From Algoriphagus machipongonensis (GTDB lineage: Bacteria > Bacteroidota > Bacteroidia > Cytophagales > Cyclobacteriaceae), in NCBI RefSeq assembly GCF_000166275.1, contig NZ_CM001023.1, forward strand, positions 1,144,501 to 1,208,500: a DNA stretch of 64,000 nt, given 5' to 3'. Position numbers and translations under genes: made by a program. The notes below the pieces were generated by a model. That model was given only the letters and a program-made list of their open reading frames with translations, was not told the DNA's origin and searched no databases. Of this stretch, positions 8,666-17,699 are shown one piece after another (positions within the stretch are counted from its first letter, which is position 1; every line of letters starts with the position of its first letter).

Positions 8666-9373
8666 GTGAAACGTATATTAATAATTGGCCTTTTAGGCAG
8701 TATTTTGATGAGTTGCCAACCTAGTGAGGAAGAACTTCTTCAAGCCGGTATAGAAAAAATGGATCAGCAATCCTGGTCTGAGGCTATTCCCTATTTTGAC
8801 AGGGCTTTAGAACAGAACCCTGAAAATGCAACGGCCTTGAATGCTAAAGGTGTGGCTTTATTTCAACAGGAAAAATTTGAGGAGGCTATCCCTGTTTTTA
8901 CAGCAGCGATCGAGTCTGACAGTAGTATTTATAAGCCGTGGTTCAACAGAGCCAATGCAAATTTTGAATTGGGAAATTTAAAGGAGTCGCTAGCTGATTT
9001 CAATATGGCTAATGGACTTGATCCTTCTCAAACGGATATTTATTACAATAGAGGTGTCGCTTTATTGGGTTTGGAAGAGTATGAAGATGCAATATTAGAT
9101 TTTGATGCGGCACTTCAAGTAAACCCTAATCAAGCACTTGTTTACTTTAATAAAGCAAAAGCGCAATTAGGAAATAATAATCCTGCTGGAGCCCTTGAAT
9201 CCCTGACTAATACCGTAAATCTTGATGCGAAAAATGCTGCAGCTTACTATCTTCTTGGGGTTACAAGAATGAGTGCTACAGGTGAAAAGGAGGAAGGTTG
9301 TGCTGATTTGAAAATGGCGCTAAACTTAGGTTATACGGAAGCCAAAACTTGGATAGACGATTTTTGTGACTAA
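8666..9373 (+). CDS. tetratricopeptide-repeat lipoprotein
   Basis: A 235-residue lipoprotein. Start GTG, then a short signal sequence and lipobox LMSC with Cys at residue 17. The rest is about six TPR units: IPYFDRALEQNPENATALNAKGVALF, then IPVFTAAIESD, LADFNMANGLDPSQTDIYYNRGVAL, ILDFDAALQVNPNQALVYFNKAKAQ, and a final unit with LLGVTRM. TPR lipoproteins are scaffolds for protein complexes at the envelope; no partner is apparent. The residues after the lipid cysteine (QPSEEE) are acidic/polar. Sua5 follows 3 bases downstream, so they may be co-transcribed. Confidence 0.85.
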   Translation: MKRILIIGLLGSILMSCQPSEEELLQAGIEKMDQQSWSEAIPYFDRALEQNPENATALNAKGVALFQQEKFEEAIPVFTAAIESDSSIYKPWFNRANANFELGNLKESLADFNMANGLDPSQTDIYYNRGVALLGLEEYEDAILDFDAALQVNPNQALVYFNKAKAQLGNNNPAGALESLTNTVNLDAKNAAAYYLLGVTRMSATGEKEEGCADLKMALNLGYTEAKTWIDDFCD

Positions 9374-9376
9374 GCA

Positions 9377-10342
9377 ATGGCGGTAATCGGTCAAGACATA
9401 GCAAAAGCCAAAAGATTTCTAGATGAAGGGAAACTTGTGGCTATCCCAACAGAAACTGTTTATGGGTTGGCAGGAAATGCCTTAAACCCATTGGCTGTAG
9501 CTTCTATTTTTGAGACGAAAAATCGTCCAAGTTTTGACCCGCTGATTATTCACACCTCTTCCATGGATCGGGTAAAAGATTTTGTGGAGGAAATACCTGA
9601 TCCATTATACAAATTAGGAAAGTCAATTTGGCCAGGGCCTTTGACGCTTTTGCTTCCCAGAAAAGCCATTATTCCTGATTTAGTAACTTCTGGTCTCGAT
9701 CGTGTGGCGATCAGAATTCCCAATCACCCTTTAACACTTGAATTGTTAGAGTCACTTGATTTTCCTTTAGCTGCTCCAAGCGCAAATCCCTTTGGATACA
9801 TTAGTCCCACACAGCCCAGACATGTGGAGGCACAATTGGGAGATAGCATTCCTTATATTTTGGATGGTGGAAATTGCCAAGTGGGCTTGGAAAGCACCAT
9901 CGTCGGAATGGAGGAGGGTCAGGTTGTTATTTACCGTTTGGGAGGATTGGAGCTAAATGAAATAGAGGATTTGATTGGTCCTGTTCAGGTGAAAAGCCAT
10001 AGTACTTCCAACCCACAAGCTCCGGGATTATTGGCAAGTCATTACGCACCTAGAAAGCCTTTTGTGCTTGGAGATCTTGACTTATTGATCGAAAAATACA
10101 GTCTGGAAGGCACTTCTTTTGCACTGATAAGTTTAGAAAAGTCTTTTTCTGACATTCCAGAAGCGCATCAAATAGCGTTAAGTAAAAATGGCGATTTGAA
10201 AGAAGCAGCTAAAAACCTTTTTGCCAGCATGAGGCAATTAGATGAGCTTGATGTGGAAGTGATCTTGGCAGAAAAAATGCCAGCTAAAGGACTTGGTCAA
10301 GCGATAAATGATCGCTTAAAAAGGGCAGCAGCAGAAGCTTAA
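9377..10342 (+). CDS. L-threonylcarbamoyladenylate synthase, Sua5/YciO/YrdC family
   Basis: A 321-residue enzyme making threonylcarbamoyl-AMP from threonine, bicarbonate and ATP for the t6A modification at tRNA position 37. The N-terminal YrdC domain (1-200) shows GKLVAIPTETVYGLAGNA, KNRPSFDPLIIH, then WPGPLTLLLPR and LAAPSANPFGYISPTQ. The C-terminal domain with SHYAPRKP marks the longer Sua5 form rather than the short TsaC. Both parts look complete. It starts 3 bases after the TPR lipoprotein stop and ends before a 121-bp spacer to pgk. Confidence 0.93.
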   Translation: MAVIGQDIAKAKRFLDEGKLVAIPTETVYGLAGNALNPLAVASIFETKNRPSFDPLIIHTSSMDRVKDFVEEIPDPLYKLGKSIWPGPLTLLLPRKAIIPDLVTSGLDRVAIRIPNHPLTLELLESLDFPLAAPSANPFGYISPTQPRHVEAQLGDSIPYILDGGNCQVGLESTIVGMEEGQVVIYRLGGLELNEIEDLIGPVQVKSHSTSNPQAPGLLASHYAPRKPFVLGDLDLLIEKYSLEGTSFALISLEKSFSDIPEAHQIALSKNGDLKEAAKNLFASMRQLDELDVEVILAEKMPAKGLGQAINDRLKRAAAEA

Positions 10343-10463
10343 GCCTCAAAAAATGCAAGGATTTTAAATTGAAATGCTCCAAAGGTCGATTTTTGATTGA
10401 ATCTTTGATAAATTCACCTTCTTTTTAAATAAAAGCCGAATACCATAAATCTATTTTCCTACT

Positions 10464-11663
10464 ATGAATCTTAGAATCAAAAATATCGATAACCTCAGCT
10501 TTGAGGGTAAAAAAGCCTTGGTTCGTGTCGATTTCAATGTTCCTCTTGATGGAGAGTTTCAAGTGACTGACGATACGAGAATTCAAGCAGCATTGCCTAC
10601 TATCAATAAAATATTGAATGATGGCGGAGCAGCAATTTTGATGTCCCACCTTGGAAGGCCAAAATCAGGACCTGAAGATAAATTCTCATTGAAACACATT
10701 GTTTTGGAATTAGAGAAGGCTTTGGGTCGACCTGTGAAATTTGCACCTGACTGTATTGGGCAAGAGGCTGAGTTATTAGCTGAATCATTGAAGCCTGGAG
10801 AAGTCTTATTACTTGAGAACTTAAGGTTTTACAAGGAAGAGGAAAAAGGCGATGTTGAATTCGCTGAGAAGCTTTCAAAGCTTGGAGATATTTATGTCAA
10901 TGATGCTTTTGGAACTGCCCATAGAGCGCATGCTTCCACATCCGTTATAGCACAATTCTTTAATGACAAAGTTTGTGGTTACTTGATGCTTTCTGAATTG
11001 AAGAATGCTGAAAAAGTTTTGGGTAAACCTGAAAGACCTTATACAGCCATCATGGGTGGTGCAAAAATCAGTGATAAGATCCTTATCATCGAAAAGTTAT
11101 TGGATAATGTAGATAACCTGATCATTGGCGGTGGCATGTCCTACACTTTTGCGAAAGCTCAGGGAGGTACTGTAGGTGATTCATTGTTAGAAGCGGATAA
11201 GTTGGATTTTGTGTTAGAATTGATGGCAAAAGCCCGCAAAAAAGGAGTAAATCTGCTTTTGCCTGTTGATACTGTTATTTCTAAGGCTTTCGCCAACGAT
11301 GCTGAGCAGGGATTAGCTGTAAGCGGTGAGATTCCTGACGGTTGGATGGGATTGGATATCGGTCCTGAAACGAGAAAACTATTTGCTGAAACCATCTTAA
11401 ACTCTAAGACTATCCTATGGAATGGTCCTATGGGAGTTTTTGAAATGGAATCTTTTGATAAAGGGACCAAAGCAGTGGCAGAAGCATTAGTAGAGGCAAC
11501 CAAAGCTGGTTCTTATTCACTAATAGGAGGAGGAGATTCTGCAGCAGCCATCAATAAGTTTGGCTTTGGAGGAGATGTTTCCTTTGTGTCCACTGGAGGT
11601 GGAGCTTTACTAGAGCATATGGAAGGTAAAGTGCTACCTGGTGTAGCTGCACTTGAACCATAA
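10464..11663 (+). CDS. pgk: phosphoglycerate kinase
   Basis: A 399-residue glycolytic enzyme transferring phosphate between 1,3-bisphosphoglycerate and ADP. Motifs: [13 protein letters not shown] (about 18-30), SHLGRPKG-like [10 protein letters not shown] (60s), [46 protein letters not shown], and the C-terminal STGGGALLE. Length matches the bacterial family, both lobes intact. The ATG at 10464 follows a 121-bp spacer in which I see no exact TAnnTTTG element. A double hairpin ends the transcript. It is a housekeeping gene with no sign of transfer. Confidence 0.97.
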   Translation: MNLRIKNIDNLSFEGKKALVRVDFNVPLDGEFQVTDDTRIQAALPTINKILNDGGAAILMSHLGRPKSGPEDKFSLKHIVLELEKALGRPVKFAPDCIGQEAELLAESLKPGEVLLLENLRFYKEEEKGDVEFAEKLSKLGDIYVNDAFGTAHRAHASTSVIAQFFNDKVCGYLMLSELKNAEKVLGKPERPYTAIMGGAKISDKILIIEKLLDNVDNLIIGGGMSYTFAKAQGGTVGDSLLEADKLDFVLELMAKARKKGVNLLLPVDTVISKAFANDAEQGLAVSGEIPDGWMGLDIGPETRKLFAETILNSKTILWNGPMGVFEMESFDKGTKAVAEALVEATKAGSYSLIGGGDSAAAINKFGFGGDVSFVSTGGGALLEHMEGKVLPGVAALEP

Positions 11664-11697
11664 AAAACAAAGACTATTTCAATAGTCTTCTCAATAG

Positions 11698-11733
11698 AAA
11701 AAGGGCTGCTAAATTTTTTAGCAGCCCTTTTTG
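11698..11733 (+). terminator. rho-independent terminator after pgk
   Basis: Arms GGGCTGCTAAA and TTTAGCAGCCC (11 bp, 3-base loop) are followed by TTTTT. A smaller hairpin at 11670-11689 (arms AAGACTAT/ATAGTCTT) precedes it but lacks its own T run. Confidence 0.9.
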
Positions 11734-11745
11734 TTATTTAGTTTT

Positions 11746-12090
11746 GTGATTATCTGCAATCTTGCCAGTACCCAAAATTTCTTTGCTCACATTGCCAGAA
11801 GATAAAAGATAGAAGCAAGCAAAATTTTTATAATCTCATTATCATATGATGCTTTTGAATACTTACTGGTAAAAATTGGTGATACATACAATTAATTAAG
11901 AAATTCTAGACCCTATCGGGGTCAAAGCTTTATAGCCCAGGGTTTCAACCCTGGGCTATAATGGATTAGATTTCTCCAAGCGCTGGCCCGGGATTTTATT
12001 TCTGAGACGCATCGTTTTGCCAGCAAGATGGAACCAAATCTTATAATGCTTTTGGATATTTACTGGAATAAAAGCGGATATACATAATTA
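11746..12090 (-). repeat. dispersed palindromic repeat, copy 1 (inverted relative to copy 2)
   Basis: This 345-bp non-coding block is the reverse complement of 55829-56220, sharing most bases by eye from GTGATTATC at one end to GCGGATATACATAAT at the other. Its centre is a 30-base palindrome at 11931-11960 (14-bp arms TATAGCCCAGGGTT, 2-base spacer), next to GACCC-tatcg-GGGTC at 11908-11922 and a CCCGGG-containing segment. No ORF of note is inside and no transposase is nearby. It resembles a REP/MITE-like non-autonomous element. Together with the pgk terminator it fills the 442-bp pgk-EEP spacer. Confidence 0.85.
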
Positions 12091-12105
12091 GTTTTTTATC
12101 CAAGC

Positions 12106-12966
12106 TTATTTGAAATCCAATTCCACTAAAACTGGAAAATGATCGGAGGGATATTTTTTTCCATAGTTGTCAGATAGAATCCCATGTCTGATGACTTCTA
12201 TTGGGCCATAAACAAATACATGATCTATAATTCCATCAGGCATTCTCTCCCAGTCAAAGCCTGTAAAGGTTCCTTTCGGTCCATAAGAAGGTATTTTTGA
12301 AATAAGTCGTGAATCCTTCCATGCTGGATTAGACGTAATGGTAGTATAAGCAGGATTGTCTGGCGTGACATTAAAATCCCCCATCATGATAGCAGGGGCT
12401 CCCTCTGGATTTAACTTAGCAACTTGATTCATTACCAGCTTGCTACTTTCCTCACGAGCTTGTTGACCTATATGATCGTAATGAATGTTGAAAATAAAAA
12501 AAGTGACGCCTTCCCGATCTTGAAATTTACCCCAAGTGCAAATTCTATTGAGTGCAGCATCCCATCCTTTGCTTGGTTTTTCCGGTGTTGGAGAAAGCCA
12601 GAAAGTCCCCGAGTCAAGTAATTTAAAATTATCCTGATTGTAAAGGATAGCAGCGTATTCACCTTTTTCGGTTCCGTCGTCACGTCCGACACCAATAAAT
12701 GAATAGCCCAAGCTATTACTTAGTCCTACCACTTGATCATGTAAGCCTTCTTGAATCCCTACAATCTCAATTTGGTGGAATTGTATCAATTTGCTGACTT
12801 CTGGAAGACGGTTCTCCCATAAATTTCCAACATCATTATTATTCGCATAGCGAATATTGAAAGTGGCAAAATTGTGTGTTTGGGCTTGACTCATCAAACT
12901 TGTACTGAAATAGAACAAGCATAAAAAGAGTAAGCTGAAGAATGAATTAAACAGGGTTGATTTCAT
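12106..12966 (-). CDS. secreted endonuclease/exonuclease/phosphatase family protein
   Basis: A 286-residue exported hydrolase. A signal peptide with a long hydrophobic stretch ends near SQAQ (residue 29). The EEP fold is marked by FATFNIRYAN (about 33-42), IVGIQEGLHDQV (the catalytic glutamate), FNIHYDHIGQQAR, MGDFNVTPDNPAY (metal/active-site DxN) and the final SDHFPVLVEL (catalytic His). This superfamily includes DNase I-like nucleases, sphingomyelinases and inositol phosphatases; the secreted Bacteroidota type is usually annotated only as EEP. The substrate is not evident. It is monocistronic, facing the repeat on its 3' side and divergent from the flavin reductase. Confidence 0.87.
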   Translation of the reverse strand: MKSTLFNSFFSLLFLCLFYFSTSLMSQAQTHNFATFNIRYANNNDVGNLWENRLPEVSKLIQFHQIEIVGIQEGLHDQVVGLSNSLGYSFIGVGRDDGTEKGEYAAILYNQDNFKLLDSGTFWLSPTPEKPSKGWDAALNRICTWGKFQDREGVTFFIFNIHYDHIGQQAREESSKLVMNQVAKLNPEGAPAIMMGDFNVTPDNPAYTTITSNPAWKDSRLISKIPSYGPKGTFTGFDWERMPDGIIDHVFVYGPIEVIRHGILSDNYGKKYPSDHFPVLVELDFK

Positions 12967-13028
12967 AAAAGATAAACTTTATCATGTAAAAGTATTCAAG
13001 TTCTAAAATTGCATTCTAAATTCAGAAA

Positions 13029-13922
13029 ATGAAAACCTTTTATCCCAAAGACCTATCTACTTTACAGTTTTATGGACTGCTCCAAGGAGCGGTAGCGCCA
13101 AGGCCAATTGCTTTCGCGAGTACCATTGATAAAGCAGGAAATGTAAATTTAAGTCCCTTTAGTTTTTTTAATCTTTTTAGTTCACAGCCGCCCATATTGA
13201 TCTTTTCCCCTTTGAGGAGAATGCGTGATAATACTACCAAGCATACCTTAGAAAATGTGCTGGAAGTCCCAGAAGTGGTAATCCATATCGTGCATTATGG
13301 TATGGTAGAGCAAATGTCCCTTGCCAGTACAGAATATGCCAAGGAAGTAAATGAATTTGAAAAAGCAGGTTTAACAGCTGTTGAATCCAATGAAATTAAA
13401 CCACCAAGAATTGGCGAAGCCCATGTGGCATTTGAGTGTAAGGTCAATGAGGTGAAATCTCTTGGCGAAGGAGGAGGAGCAGGAAATCTGGTCATCTGCG
13501 AGGTGTTGGCGGCTCATGTTAATGAGGAGATATTGGATGAAAACGGCGTAATTGATCCGAAAAAATTGGATGCCGTGGCCAGATTAGGAGGCAACTGGTA
13601 TTCGCGTGCCAATGGGGACTCCCTCTTTCAAATCCCAAAGCCATTAAGGAACCTGGGGGTAGGAGTGGATCAAATTCCTGAAGAAATCAAGAATAGCACG
13701 ATTTTGACTGGAAATAATCTGGGGAGACTGGGGAATGTGGAAGAGTTACCGACTGCAGAAGAAGTCTTGGATTACAGCCATCGGGAAGAGATCCAGGAAA
13801 TAAGAGTACGATTTGTCAACGACAAGGAATCCTGGTTGGATCATCTGCATTTACTTGCCAAAGAAAAATTGGAGCAAGGAGAGATTGAAGAGGCTTGGAA
13901 AATACTGCTACAAAAAAGATGA
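13029..13922 (+). CDS. flavin reductase-like FMN-binding protein (flavoredoxin type)
   Basis: A 297-residue protein of the flavin-reductase-like family. The N-terminal FMN domain (1-200) has LLQGAVAPRPIAFASTIDKAGNVNLSPFSFFNLFSS, a classic start, then DNTTKHTLEN and HEFEKAGL-like EFEKAGLTAVES and AHVAFECKV. Members bind FMN and reduce it or pass electrons from NAD(P)H. The final about 90 residues (DYSHREEIQEIRV...LAKEKLEQGEIEEAWKILLQKR) form a helical extension seen in related Bacteroidota proteins. No signal peptide. It is divergent from the EEP gene with a 62-bp spacer and ends at a shared terminator. Confidence 0.85.
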   Translation: MKTFYPKDLSTLQFYGLLQGAVAPRPIAFASTIDKAGNVNLSPFSFFNLFSSQPPILIFSPLRRMRDNTTKHTLENVLEVPEVVIHIVHYGMVEQMSLASTEYAKEVNEFEKAGLTAVESNEIKPPRIGEAHVAFECKVNEVKSLGEGGGAGNLVICEVLAAHVNEEILDENGVIDPKKLDAVARLGGNWYSRANGDSLFQIPKPLRNLGVGVDQIPEEIKNSTILTGNNLGRLGNVEELPTAEEVLDYSHREEIQEIRVRFVNDKESWLDHLHLLAKEKLEQGEIEEAWKILLQKR

Positions 13923-13926
13923 AAAT

Positions 13927-13980
13927 AGAGGCTGTCTGAAAAAAGGGGGAAATCCCAATTTTCGAAACAGCCTCTTTTCT
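13927..13980. terminator. terminator between convergent genes
   Basis: Arms AGAGGCTGT (13927-13935) and ACAGCCTCT (13967-13975) pair over 9 bp; TTTTCTTTT follows on the plus strand. The long internal loop may fold further. It serves the flavin reductase and perhaps sppA from the other side. Confidence 0.7.
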
Positions 13981-13981
13981 T

Positions 13982-15748
13982 TTATCGAATAATATAGTCT
14001 TGGGGAAGTCTTACCATAATTCCCTGATAATTTTTCAATTTTTTCGACTGCTCGTAGATAGCAAAATTTTCACCTAATTCTGATTTGAGGATTCTCAACT
14101 GTACATTATTCGAAAACTCATTCATGATGGTTTCAAACCAAGGTTTTTGCTGAGGATAATAAATAACACGATAATCCGAGCTAGCATCGATTCGTTCTGC
14201 AGCAAGTTCAATGGTGTCATCCAAGCTTCCTAGAACGTCTACCAAACCTCTTTCTTTGGCTTGATTTCCTGTCCAAACCCTTCCTGAAGCGACTTCTTTC
14301 ACCGCCTCGGCGCTCATTCCTCTACCTTCAGAAACTCTGGAGATAAAGGTTTCATAGCCTTTTTCTACATTGGTTTGTACAATCTTTCTTTCTATATCAG
14401 TCAATTCTCGGGTAGGGTTCATGAAATCGGATAACTGCCCAGTTTCTACTACATCACTGGTGATTCCCAATTTTTCATTTAATAGCTCTTGCGCATTAAA
14501 CCATATTCCAAAAATCCCTATGGAACCTGTGATTGTGTTAGGCTGAGCTACGATCGTATCGGCAGGTGCTGAGATATAATATCCTCCTGAAGCAGCTACC
14601 TCACCCATGGAAACGTAAAGTGGTTTCGCTTTTTTTGCTTCTGTCATTTCTCTCCAGATAACTTCTGAAGCCAATACGGAACCTCCTGGAGAGTTTACTC
14701 TTAAGACGATAGCTTTGATGTTATCATCTTTTCTAGCCTTACGAATTTCTTTAGCAAACTTATCTGAACTGATTGCTCCTTCCACACTACCATCCACAAT
14801 TTCACCTTCAGCTAAAATCACAGCGATTCGATTAGAGGATGTGATGTTTTTAGTCTTTACCGTGGTATTTAACTTGGTGGCATTTATCGTACTGATATCA
14901 TCATCTTCTCCTAATCCTAGTTTTTCACGAAGTTTTGAGTGGATTTCATCTTCATAAGCTAATCCTGTAACCAATTTGTAAGTAACCGCATCTTCAGGCT
15001 CCCTCACGAGCATCATATTATTGGTTTTTGTTAAGCTATCAAGATTAACATCTCTAGATTCTGCGATGTTTTTCAAAGCAAAGTCGTTCATGTCAGATAG
15101 AAAAGCTTCAGTTTGAAGTCTATTTTCTGGTGACATTTGAGTGAGAATAAATGGCTCAACGGCACTTTTGAATTCACCTACACGAAATACTTCAGGCTTC
15201 ACTCCAACTTTGTCAAACAAGCCTTTTAAAAATAGCGTGTTTGAAGAGAACCCGTTAAAGTCAATTCCTCCCATTGGGTTCAGATAAATCTCATCCGCTA
15301 CAGAAGCTAGGTAATAACCTCCTTCGGTAAATATTTCATCATATGCCAGAATAAATTTCCCAGAGCTTTTAAAATCTTCTAAAAACTCTCTTATCTCAAG
15401 CAAATTAGCCTGACCAGCATTTACCAGTCCGGTATTTAAATAAATTCCCTGGATGTTATCGTCTTCTTTTGCAGCTTGGATAGCCTTTTTTAGATTAACA
15501 AGTCCAGCGGTCATGGGACCGCCAAAGCCGGAGCCAAAAATTGATAGGTCAAGATCGTCATCGGCAGTCCTTTCTACAATGGTTCTGCCATTAAGGTTAA
15601 GGTGTAAGATGGTATTTTCTTTCACTGTCACTTCCTCTGATCCGGAGGCAGCTATCATTCCGATGATACCAAAAGAAACCAAAATGCTCAAAACACTAAA
15701 TATGATCAAACCCACTATGACTGCGAGCACATTACCTAAGAATCTCAT
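13982..15748 (-). CDS. sppA: signal peptide peptidase SppA, 67K type
   Basis: A 588-residue membrane-anchored serine protease that degrades cleaved signal peptides. One N-terminal transmembrane helix (about 7-33) is followed by tandem ClpP-like SppA domains. The first repeat has the lysine-side region FILAYDEIFTEGGYYLASVADEIYLNP; the second has VLRVNSPGGSVLASE and VSMGEVAASGGYYISAPADTI with the nucleophilic serine in AASGGYY. This double-domain 67K form uses a Ser/Lys dyad shared between the two repeats, as in E. coli. Complete length. It is transcribed alone, divergent from folK with a 70-bp spacer. Confidence 0.95.
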   Translation of the reverse strand: MRFLGNVLAVIVGLIIFSVLSILVSFGIIGMIAASGSEEVTVKENTILHLNLNGRTIVERTADDDLDLSIFGSGFGGPMTAGLVNLKKAIQAAKEDDNIQGIYLNTGLVNAGQANLLEIREFLEDFKSSGKFILAYDEIFTEGGYYLASVADEIYLNPMGGIDFNGFSSNTLFLKGLFDKVGVKPEVFRVGEFKSAVEPFILTQMSPENRLQTEAFLSDMNDFALKNIAESRDVNLDSLTKTNNMMLVREPEDAVTYKLVTGLAYEDEIHSKLREKLGLGEDDDISTINATKLNTTVKTKNITSSNRIAVILAEGEIVDGSVEGAISSDKFAKEIRKARKDDNIKAIVLRVNSPGGSVLASEVIWREMTEAKKAKPLYVSMGEVAASGGYYISAPADTIVAQPNTITGSIGIFGIWFNAQELLNEKLGITSDVVETGQLSDFMNPTRELTDIERKIVQTNVEKGYETFISRVSEGRGMSAEAVKEVASGRVWTGNQAKERGLVDVLGSLDDTIELAAERIDASSDYRVIYYPQQKPWFETIMNEFSNNVQLRILKSELGENFAIYEQSKKLKNYQGIMVRLPQDYIIR

Positions 15749-15818
15749 AATTGATTAATTTAAGATGCGAAAATAAACTATTTTGCCGTAGGATTAAAGA
15801 GCTATCCTACCGAATGAT

Positions 15819-16304
15819 ATGAAGTCTTTAGTAACGTTAATTTTAGGCGGGAATCGAGGAGATAGAAAAATCTTACTTGATTCAGCTGTCGATGCCTTGG
15901 CAAGCAAATATGAACTGGTTAATAAATCCTCTGTTTATGAAACTGAAGCTTGGGGTGGAGTAGCCAAAGGGCTATTTTTAAACCAGATAATACAAATAAA
16001 AACCGATCAGGCACCCTTGAATTTTTTGGCCTTTATTCAGCAAGTTGAAATGAGTCTTGGTAGGGTAAGAGATGAGTTTTGGGGAGACCGAACAATGGAT
16101 ATCGACATCTTGTTTTGGGATGATTTGATCATTGATTCTCCTACCTTAAAAATTCCCCACCCATACATGAAGGCGAGAAAGTTTGTGTTAGAGCCCCTCA
16201 ATGAGCTTTCTCCGGATTTTATACATCCTGTTTTAGGAAAGACAATAAACGTTCTCCTACAGGAGTGCAAGGATAAATCAAAAGTAAGACGGATAAAAAA
16301 GTAA
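15819..16304 (+). CDS. folK: 2-amino-4-hydroxy-6-hydroxymethyldihydropteridine pyrophosphokinase
   Basis: A 161-residue folate-biosynthesis enzyme (HPPK) transferring pyrophosphate from ATP to hydroxymethyl-dihydropterin. Motifs: LGGNRGDRKILLDSAVDAL near the start (usual LGSNLGDR), SVYETEAWG, FLNQIIQI, then LGRVRDEFWGDRTMDIDILFWDDLII (about 88-113, the ATP and Mg binding DxD) and LKIPHPYMKARKFVLEPLNELSPDF. All catalytic landmarks are present. It faces fabD with a shared hairpin of 20 bases in between. Confidence 0.96.
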   Translation: MKSLVTLILGGNRGDRKILLDSAVDALASKYELVNKSSVYETEAWGGVAKGLFLNQIIQIKTDQAPLNFLAFIQQVEMSLGRVRDEFWGDRTMDIDILFWDDLIIDSPTLKIPHPYMKARKFVLEPLNELSPDFIHPVLGKTINVLLQECKDKSKVRRIKK

Positions 16305-16322
16305 ACCCGCCGGAGCGGGTTT
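16303..16322. terminator. bidirectional hairpin between folK and fabD
   Basis: AAACCCGC-cgga-GCGGGTTT, 8-bp arms. On the minus strand it is followed by ACTTTTTTAT, a good T tract for fabD transcripts; the plus-strand tract is poor. Confidence 0.75.
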
Positions 16323-16329
16323 AACTATT

Positions 16330-17205
16330 TTAGATTCCAGCAACTTCAGCTTCGGAATGTATTTTTTTGACAAGACCTTGAAGTACTTTTCCTGGTCCGC
16401 ATTCTATAAATTGTTCCGCGCCATCTTTCACCATGTTTTGAACGGACTGAGTCCATTTCACTGGTGCAGTTAATTGAGCAATAAGGTTGGATTTTATATC
16501 TGCTACATCACTGACAGCAGTGGTGCTGACATTTTGATAAACGGGACAGATTGGTTTAGAAAATTCAGTTGACTCAATCGCTTTTTGAAGTTTTTCACGT
16601 GCTGGCTCCATCAAAGGAGAATGGAATGCGCCACCAACTGGAAGAGGTAAGGCTCTTTTAGCACCTGCAGCTTTCATCTTTTCACATGCAATTTCAATCC
16701 CTTTGTTGGATCCTGAAATCACGAGTTGACCCGGGCAGTTATAATTAGCAGGAACGACGATTTCTTCTGTGATTTCCGCACAAATTTCTTCTACTTTCTC
16801 ATCTGCAAGACCCAAGATCGCAGCCATGGTGGACGGGTTGATCTCACAGGCCTCTTGCATAGCCAGGGCTCTTTGATAAACAAGTTTCAAACCGTCTTCA
16901 AATGCCAATGTACCATTTGCTACAAGGGCAGAAAACTCTCCTAAGGAATGTCCAGCAACCATGTCTGGAGCAAAATTAGGAGTGGTTTTAGCCATGATTA
17001 CAGAAAGAAGAAAAATGGCAGGTTGGGTGACTTTTGTCTGCTTTAACTCTTCTGCAGTCCCATCAAACATGATGTCAGTAATTCTAAAGCCTAAAATCTC
17101 ATTGGCTTGTTCAAACAATGCTTTTGCTTGTGGATTTTCCTCGTAAAGGGCTTTTCCCATTCCTGGGAATTGGGCGCCTTGGCCCGGAAACACAAATGCT
17201 TTCAT
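16330..17205 (-). CDS. fabD: malonyl-CoA:ACP transacylase
   Basis: A 291-residue fatty-acid synthesis enzyme loading malonyl onto acyl carrier protein. Motifs: FPGQGAQFPGMG at 6-17, the nucleophile elbow GHSLGE (85-90, Ser87), QRALAMQEA, then PVGGAFHSPLME carrying the catalytic His, and the C-terminal ECGPGKVLQGLVKKI. Full length. It stands apart from other fab genes here. A TAnnTTTG -7 element lies just upstream, giving a short leader. Confidence 0.97.
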   Translation of the reverse strand: MKAFVFPGQGAQFPGMGKALYEENPQAKALFEQANEILGFRITDIMFDGTAEELKQTKVTQPAIFLLSVIMAKTTPNFAPDMVAGHSLGEFSALVANGTLAFEDGLKLVYQRALAMQEACEINPSTMAAILGLADEKVEEICAEITEEIVVPANYNCPGQLVISGSNKGIEIACEKMKAAGAKRALPLPVGGAFHSPLMEPAREKLQKAIESTEFSKPICPVYQNVSTTAVSDVADIKSNLIAQLTAPVKWTQSVQNMVKDGAEQFIECGPGKVLQGLVKKIHSEAEVAGI

Positions 17206-17227
17206 TCAATTGGATTTTGTTGTTGGG

Positions 17228-17235
17228 CAAATATA
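17228..17235 (-). promoter_or_regulatory. candidate -7 element for fabD
   Basis: The minus strand reads TATATTTG (TAnnTTTG). No clear -33 TTG is at the expected distance. It would start transcription about 15 bases before the fabD ATG. Confidence 0.5.
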
Positions 17236-17258
17236 ATGCTTTTCGATCAGCAGATTAG

Positions 17259-17699
17259 CTACAGACCTACTGAGAGATAATCAGGGAGTTTTTCTTGAGT
17301 TAAAAATTTATCCTGCTCCTCTTTTGTGGGAAGTCTACAAGTCGATTTTTTACCGTACCATTTGTACCTATTCTTTCCTATCCAATTATAAAAGTAATCT
17401 CTAAACCCTACGGGCAAAAAAATCAGCGGGTATAACACTGGCCAAAGTCCGGACAGGTTTTTTGCGATTTTTAGTGCAGCTGTGCTTTTATAAAAAATTT
17501 GATTTGCTTCTAAAAGCACGATGGAATCCAAATAATTTTTATCCACTGAAAACTGGGATAGTATTTTTTTACTCACCTCATCTTGCAATGCTCCCACAAG
17601 ATATTTGTTATCCTTATCTCTTTGAATAACAAAGTCTATGGAAGCATTGCAGAGGTTGCAGACACCATCAAAAAAGATGATGGATTGCTTATGACTCAT
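17259..17699 (-). CDS. thiol-disulfide oxidoreductase DCC family protein (DUF393)
   Basis: A 146-residue protein. It begins with FFDGVCNLCNASIDFVIQRD (about 9-28), the DGxCxxC signature that names the DCC family (here VCNLC). A hydrophobic segment with LWPVLYPLIFLPVGFRDYFYNWIGKNRYKWYGK follows, typical of this family. It is predicted to be a thioredoxin-like protein using the paired cysteines; the substrate is unknown. Its ATG overlaps the stop of the long CHU_C gene by ATGA, so the two are translationally coupled, an odd pairing of a cytosolic thiol protein with a surface protein. Confidence 0.85.
   Translation of the reverse strand: MSHKQSIIFFDGVCNLCNASIDFVIQRDKDNKYLVGALQDEVSKKILSQFSVDKNYLDSIVLLEANQIFYKSTAALKIAKNLSGLWPVLYPLIFLPVGFRDYFYNWIGKNRYKWYGKKSTCRLPTKEEQDKFLTQEKLPDYLSVGL

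Noticed and set aside
11670..11689. Hairpin after pgk as a separate terminator
   Set aside because: Perfect 8-bp arms but no T run; counted as accessory to the stronger hairpin that follows.
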